Assembly: GCA_963704815.1 (NCBI GenBank) | Contig: CAVPHU010000001.1 | Location: 1,550,001-1,614,000, forward strand | Length of the DNA stretch: 64,000 nt | Source: DATKWD01 sp963704815 | GTDB taxonomy: Bacteria; Actinomycetota; Acidimicrobiia; Acidimicrobiales; Salinilacustritrichaceae | Reading direction: 5' to 3' | Shown: positions 60,765 to 64,000 of the stretch, one piece after another | Numbering within the stretch: position 1 is the first letter of the stretch | Layout of the letters: every line of letters starts with the position of its first letter | Notes under the pieces: model-generated | Databases searched by the model: none | Told to the model about the DNA's origin: nothing | The model's input: only the letters and a program-made list of their open reading frames with translations | Translations under genes and position numbers: made by a program

Positions 60765-61421
60765 TCAGGTGGTGAGGAACGACTCGACCCGGCGCCAGGC
60801 ATCGGCCGCGTCGTCGGGCCGATGGGCCGGCCGGCTGGGGTCGTGGACGAACCCGTGCTCGGCTCCGTCGTAGCGAACCACGGTCGCCCCGGTGGCCTCG
60901 AGGGCCTCGACGTCGTCGGGAGGGGTGTACGGATCGTTCGTGCCGATGATGGCGAGCACGTCGGACCGGAAGTTCGACGCCAGCGCATCGAGGGGCTCGG
61001 ACTGGGTCGGCGACTTCCAGTCGTCGGGCAGGCGGATCATTCCGTAGAAGGCGATGGCCTTCTCGAACCGGCCGATGCCGGCAGCCTTGAACGCATACAT
61101 GCCCCCCATGCAGAAGCCGAGCACATCGGCATGGTCGAACCCGGTGGCATCGGCGGCGGCCGCGGCGTCGCCGAGCACGTCGTGGTCGACGAGCCCGCTG
61201 ACGGCGGCCAGGCGCTCCTCGAGGGTGAGTCCCTCACGGCCGGGAAACGGCTCGGGTGCGACCACGACCCGCCCGAGATCGTCGGCCAGTCGTTGCGCGA
61301 GGTCGTCGAACAGCGGACGGAGCCCGCCGATGTCGGGCAGCACGACGAGGCCGGCGTGGGCCCCGCCCGAGGCCGGGACCGCCCGTTCGGCCGAGGTTCC
61401 CGAGGGCAGGCCGATGCGCAT
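60765..61421 (-). CDS. Dienelactone hydrolase family protein
   Basis: 218 residues, alpha/beta hydrolase. GLVVLPDIGGLRPLFDDLAQ has the oxyanion region, and VLGFCMGGMYAFKAAGIGRF the G-x-C-x-G nucleophile elbow, with Cys as in dienelactone hydrolases. DVLAIIGTNDPYTPPDDVEA carries the Asp and YDGAEHGFVHDPSRPAHRP the His. The substrate is unknown; relatives hydrolyse lactones or carboxymethylenebutenolide. ATG start, 5 bp downstream of the cupredoxin gene's stop on the same strand. Confidence 0.9.
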   Translation of the reverse strand: MRIGLPSGTSAERAVPASGGAHAGLVVLPDIGGLRPLFDDLAQRLADDLGRVVVAPEPFPGREGLTLEERLAAVSGLVDHDVLGDAAAAADATGFDHADVLGFCMGGMYAFKAAGIGRFEKAIAFYGMIRLPDDWKSPTQSEPLDALASNFRSDVLAIIGTNDPYTPPDDVEALEATGATVVRYDGAEHGFVHDPSRPAHRPDDAADAWRRVESFLTT

Positions 61422-61426
61422 GGCCG

Positions 61427-61819
61427 TCAGCCCTCGACGGTGATCGAACCGGTCATCGACGGGTGGATCGAGCAGAAGTAGTCGATGGTTCCAGCGGTGT
61501 CGAAGGTGACCGTCGCCGTGTCGCCGCTCGCGAGGTTTCCGGTGTCGAACGACCCGTCGGCGGCGGTGAAGGTGTGGGTCGCCCCGTCGGTGTTGGTCAC
61601 CTCGACCGTGGTGCCCACGGCGGCCGAGGCCGGCGCATCGAACGCGAAGTCGGCGATCGTGACCGCCGTCCCGCCCGAGCCGCCGTCGTCGGAACCGCCA
61701 TCGGAGCTGCTGTCGTCATCGGCGGCCGGAGTGTCGGACGCGTCGTCGCTCGAACTGTCGTCGCCGCATGCGGCGAGGAAGAGGCCGAGGACGGCGAGCA
61801 GGGCAACAAGGGTCTTCAT
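61427..61819 (-). CDS. Plastocyanin-like cupredoxin lipoprotein
   Basis: 130 residues. Signal peptide LVALLAVLGLFLAACGDDSS with lipobox LAAC, an Asp/Ser linker of about 35 residues, then a cupredoxin domain: VTIADFAFDAPASAAVGTTV. Copper ligands are His in GATHTFTAADG and Cys, His and Met in IDYFCSIHPSMTGSI. It is a small membrane-tethered electron-transfer protein outside the cell. It lies between disA and the dienelactone hydrolase gene; the partner is unknown. Confidence 0.9.
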   Translation of the reverse strand: MKTLVALLAVLGLFLAACGDDSSSDDASDTPAADDDSSSDGGSDDGGSGGTAVTIADFAFDAPASAAVGTTVEVTNTDGATHTFTAADGSFDTGNLASGDTATVTFDTAGTIDYFCSIHPSMTGSITVEG

Positions 61820-61865
61820 GAGATTCTCCAGACGAGACGACGGAACCCCTTGTCTAGTGCAGGGC

Positions 61866-62939
61866 TCAGTTGTAGCGGTCGAGGATGCTCGATTCGGTCA
61901 GACGGCTCAGACCGTCCTTGATCGCTCGTGCTCGCGCCTCGCCGACCCCTTCGACATCGTCGAGGTCGTCGATGGTGGCCCGCATGATGCGCGACAGGTT
62001 GCCGAAGCGGTCGATGATGGCCTCGACGACACCGTCGGGGAGCCGGGGCACGCGCGAGAGGAGGCGGTGCCCACGGGGCTGGAGCGCCGCGTCGAGATCG
62101 CCGGTGCCGCCCGGCAGGTGCAACATGCTGCCGACGGCCTTGAGGTCGAGCAGGTCTTCGGTCCCGAGGTCGCCGAGTCCTTCGAGCACTTCGTCGACGT
62201 GCCAGGCCGAGGCTTCGTGGAAATAGTCGAGGATCACCAGCCGCCGGTCGTCCTCGACCCCGCCCATGAGCTCTTCGAGCTGCAGGCGGACGAGCCGTCC
62301 GTCGTCGCCGAGCTCGACCAGGTCGTTCTCGATCTCCTCGGCGATGCGACGAACCATCTCGGTGCGCTGCAGCACGGCCACGACATCGCGCAGGGTGACG
62401 AGGTCCTCGACCTCGAGGGCCGACAGCGACGACGCGACGATGTCGAGCCGGCTCTTGTAGCGCTCGAGGGTCTGGAGGGCCTGGTTGGCCCGGTTGAGCA
62501 GGTTGGGGATCGGTTGGAGCGGGTGCTTCTCGTCGCCCACGTAGACGGCGATGACGGCCTGGGCCTCGGACACCGACACCACCGGAACATCGATCGAGCG
62601 GGCAACTCGTTCGGCGGTGCGATGGCGGGTCCCGGTCTCGGACGTGGGGACGTTGGGGTTCGGGACCAGGTGGACGTTGGCGCGTGCGATGCGGCTCGCG
62701 TCGGAGGCCAGGATGATGGCACCGTCGGTCTTGGCCAGTTCGGAGAGCCGTTGCGGACTGAACGCCGCATCGAGGAGGAACCCGCCCGAACAGATGTTGA
62801 GCACCTCGGGCTCGTCGCCGATGACGATCAGGGCACCCTTGGATGCCTGCAGGATGCGATCGAGGCCCTCGCGCAGCGGGGTGCCGGGGGCCACGGCCCG
62901 GAGCGCGCTGAGCATCGGCGGGCTCAATCGAGGCGTCAC
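61866..62939 (-). CDS. disA: Diadenylate cyclase DisA
   Basis: 357 residues. The DAC domain (about 1-140) has LAKTDGAIILASDASRIARA (D-G-A) and ETGTRHRTAERVARSIDVPV (R-H-R). A long helical linker follows, then C-terminal helix-hairpin-helix DNA-binding motifs (LSRIMRATIDDLDDVEGVGE and ARARAIKDGLSRL). DisA makes c-di-AMP and pauses on branched DNA. It lies directly downstream of radA on the same strand, a conserved pairing; RadA is known to modulate DisA. Confidence 0.95.
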   Translation of the reverse strand: MTPRLSPPMLSALRAVAPGTPLREGLDRILQASKGALIVIGDEPEVLNICSGGFLLDAAFSPQRLSELAKTDGAIILASDASRIARANVHLVPNPNVPTSETGTRHRTAERVARSIDVPVVSVSEAQAVIAVYVGDEKHPLQPIPNLLNRANQALQTLERYKSRLDIVASSLSALEVEDLVTLRDVVAVLQRTEMVRRIAEEIENDLVELGDDGRLVRLQLEELMGGVEDDRRLVILDYFHEASAWHVDEVLEGLGDLGTEDLLDLKAVGSMLHLPGGTGDLDAALQPRGHRLLSRVPRLPDGVVEAIIDRFGNLSRIMRATIDDLDDVEGVGEARARAIKDGLSRLTESSILDRYN

Positions 62940-62984
62940 GCCGACATGGTATCGGAGGGCCTCAGGTGGACGAGGGGAACGGAC

Positions 62985-64000
62985 TCAACGCTGGAGCCCG
63001 GTTGCATCGATGGCGTCGCTCAGCGTAGCGGCCCCGACCGTCTGGATCCCGTCGACGCGGGGCGCATCTCGGGGCACGATCGCGGTCCGGAAGCCGAGGC
63101 GCGAGGCCTCCTCGAGCCGCCGCTGGAGTTGCGCCACCTGACGGATCTCGCCACCCAGGCCGACCTCGCCGAGGGCGACCAGGTCGCGGGCGACCGGCCG
63201 ATCTCGGCCCGCCGACACGATGGCCAGTGACATCGCCAGGTCGACCGCCGGTTCGACGCTGCGCGCGCCGCCGGCGGTGGCCACGTAGACGTCACGTCCG
63301 GCCACGTTGGCGCCGCACCTGCGTTCGAGCACCGCGAGCACGGTGTTGAGCCGACCAGGATCGATGCCCTGGGCCGAACGGCGGGGCACGGGCAACGTGG
63401 TGGTGTCGACGAGCGCCTGCACCTCGATGAGCACCGGCCGGGTGCCGTCGAGCGTGGACACCACCACCGATCCGGTGGTTCCCGGACGCCGGTCGGCCAG
63501 GAAGAGCGCACTCGGATCGGGCACCCCGACCAGGCCGGTGCCGGTCATCTCGAAGAGTCCGAGCTCGCTGGTGGCGCCGAAGCGGTGCTTGGTGGCTCGA
63601 AGCAGACGCAGTGCATGGTGCCGGTCGCCGTCGAAGGCCAACACCGTGTCGACGAGGTGTTCGAGCACCCGCGGGCCGGCCAGCCCACCGTCCTTGGTCA
63701 CGTGGCCGACCAGAACCACCGCGAGTCCCCGCTGCTTGGCGGCCAGCACCAACTGATGGGCGCACGAGCGCACCTGGGCCACGGAACCGGGCGCCGACCC
63801 CAACACCGAGTCGTGGGTGGTCTGGATGCTGTCGACGACGACCAGGGCCGGATCGAGTTCGTCGATGCGGCGCAACATGGCGCTCAGATCCGTCTCGTTG
63901 ACCAGCCAGAGGTGCTCGGCGATGGCGTCGAGGCGTTCGGCGCGGAGGCGGACCTGCTGGACGGACTCCTCGGCCGACACGTAGAGCACCGACGCGCCGG
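62985..64000 (-). CDS. radA: DNA repair protein RadA (Sms), N-terminal part beyond the window
   Basis: The final 338 residues; the zinc finger and Walker A lie past the window end. ASVLYVSAEESVQQVRLRAE and ALVVVDSIQTTHDSVLGSAP are the Walker B region; AVVLVGHVTKDGGLAGPRVL and HLVDTVLAFDGDRHHALRLL follow. The RadA signature is ATKHRFGATSELGLFEMTG, where K-N-R-F-G reads KHRFG. The Lon-like C-terminal domain includes LVALGEVGLGGEIRQVAQLQ and LGFRTAIVPRDAP. RadA helps recombination intermediate processing. It is followed by disA. Confidence 0.93.
   Translation of the reverse strand, partial: GASVLYVSAEESVQQVRLRAERLDAIAEHLWLVNETDLSAMLRRIDELDPALVVVDSIQTTHDSVLGSAPGSVAQVRSCAHQLVLAAKQRGLAVVLVGHVTKDGGLAGPRVLEHLVDTVLAFDGDRHHALRLLRATKHRFGATSELGLFEMTGTGLVGVPDPSALFLADRRPGTTGSVVVSTLDGTRPVLIEVQALVDTTTLPVPRRSAQGIDPGRLNTVLAVLERRCGANVAGRDVYVATAGGARSVEPAVDLAMSLAIVSAGRDRPVARDLVALGEVGLGGEIRQVAQLQRRLEEASRLGFRTAIVPRDAPRVDGIQTVGAATLSDAIDATGLQR

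Overview
This 64 kb window is high-GC bacterial DNA with strong third-position G/C bias and gene content typical of Actinobacteria, most likely class Acidimicrobiia (Ilumatobacter-like). Pointers are a CysO-type sulfur carrier, HemQ, DUF3263 and LytR_C genes next to each other, DUF4395 beside a thioredoxin-like gene, a DUF427 protein, an ECF41 sigma factor, DisA beside RadA, and an amt-glnB-glnD cluster. The class is inferred, not proven. Genes are tightly packed and often joined by ATGA/GTGA stop-start overlaps. Many conserved genes, including groEL, glnB, citrate synthase and several ABC genes, carry single-base frameshifts, which points to indel errors in the assembly more than to real gene death.

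Layout. 1-11.3 kb: end of lnt, dtd, an aldose epimerase, a glycosyltransferase / methyltransferase / prenyltransferase-like operon, an ECF41 sigma factor with an FAD oxidoreductase, a GtrA protein, TesB thioesterase, DUF4395 plus thioredoxin-like protein, and a transglycosylase lipoprotein. 11.5-15.8 kb: a SNF2 helicase broken by about a dozen indels, an S4 RNA-binding protein, and a GNAT stub. 15.8-19.1 kb: SDR, FMN-dependent oxidase and a CoA transferase. 19.1-20.7 kb: a disturbed zone with two fused gene remnants and three small lower-GC genes. 20.7-33.6 kb: GNAT, a CBS-citrate synthase fusion, PhyH, PAC2, Nudix, a putative selenoprotein, the amt-glnB-glnD nitrogen operon, a diiron desaturase and a CoA-disulfide reductase-like flavoprotein. 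33.7-38.3 kb: small hypotheticals, DUF427, acyl-CoA synthetase, LarE, AlaX. 38.5-46.5 kb: a polar amino acid ABC transporter, then a branched-chain amino acid ABC system whose binding protein converges on livHMGF. 46.5-57.7 kb: hemQ, fdhD, an SLC13/RCK permease, groEL with CIRCE-type operators, cysO, an AI-2E family protein, glycerate kinase, otsA and otsB, LytR_C and DUF3263. 57.8-64 kb: tRNA-Thr, rlmB-ispF-ispD, a Crp/Fnr regulator, dienelactone hydrolase, a cupredoxin lipoprotein, disA and the 3' part of radA.

The most interesting signal is at 25695-26696 (minus). A thioredoxin-like gene has one in-frame TGA at the redox-active position (W-A-S-W-[TGA]-G-C-R), followed by a perfect 6-bp hairpin 20 nt downstream whose 5-nt loop has a G at its second position. 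This fits a bacterial selenocysteine insertion site. Other structural oddities are two tiny paralogous ORFs threaded by ATGA overlaps between livG and livF, a second CIRCE-like palindrome upstream of groEL, a CBS-citrate synthase fusion, and a CoA transferase with apparently permuted domain order.
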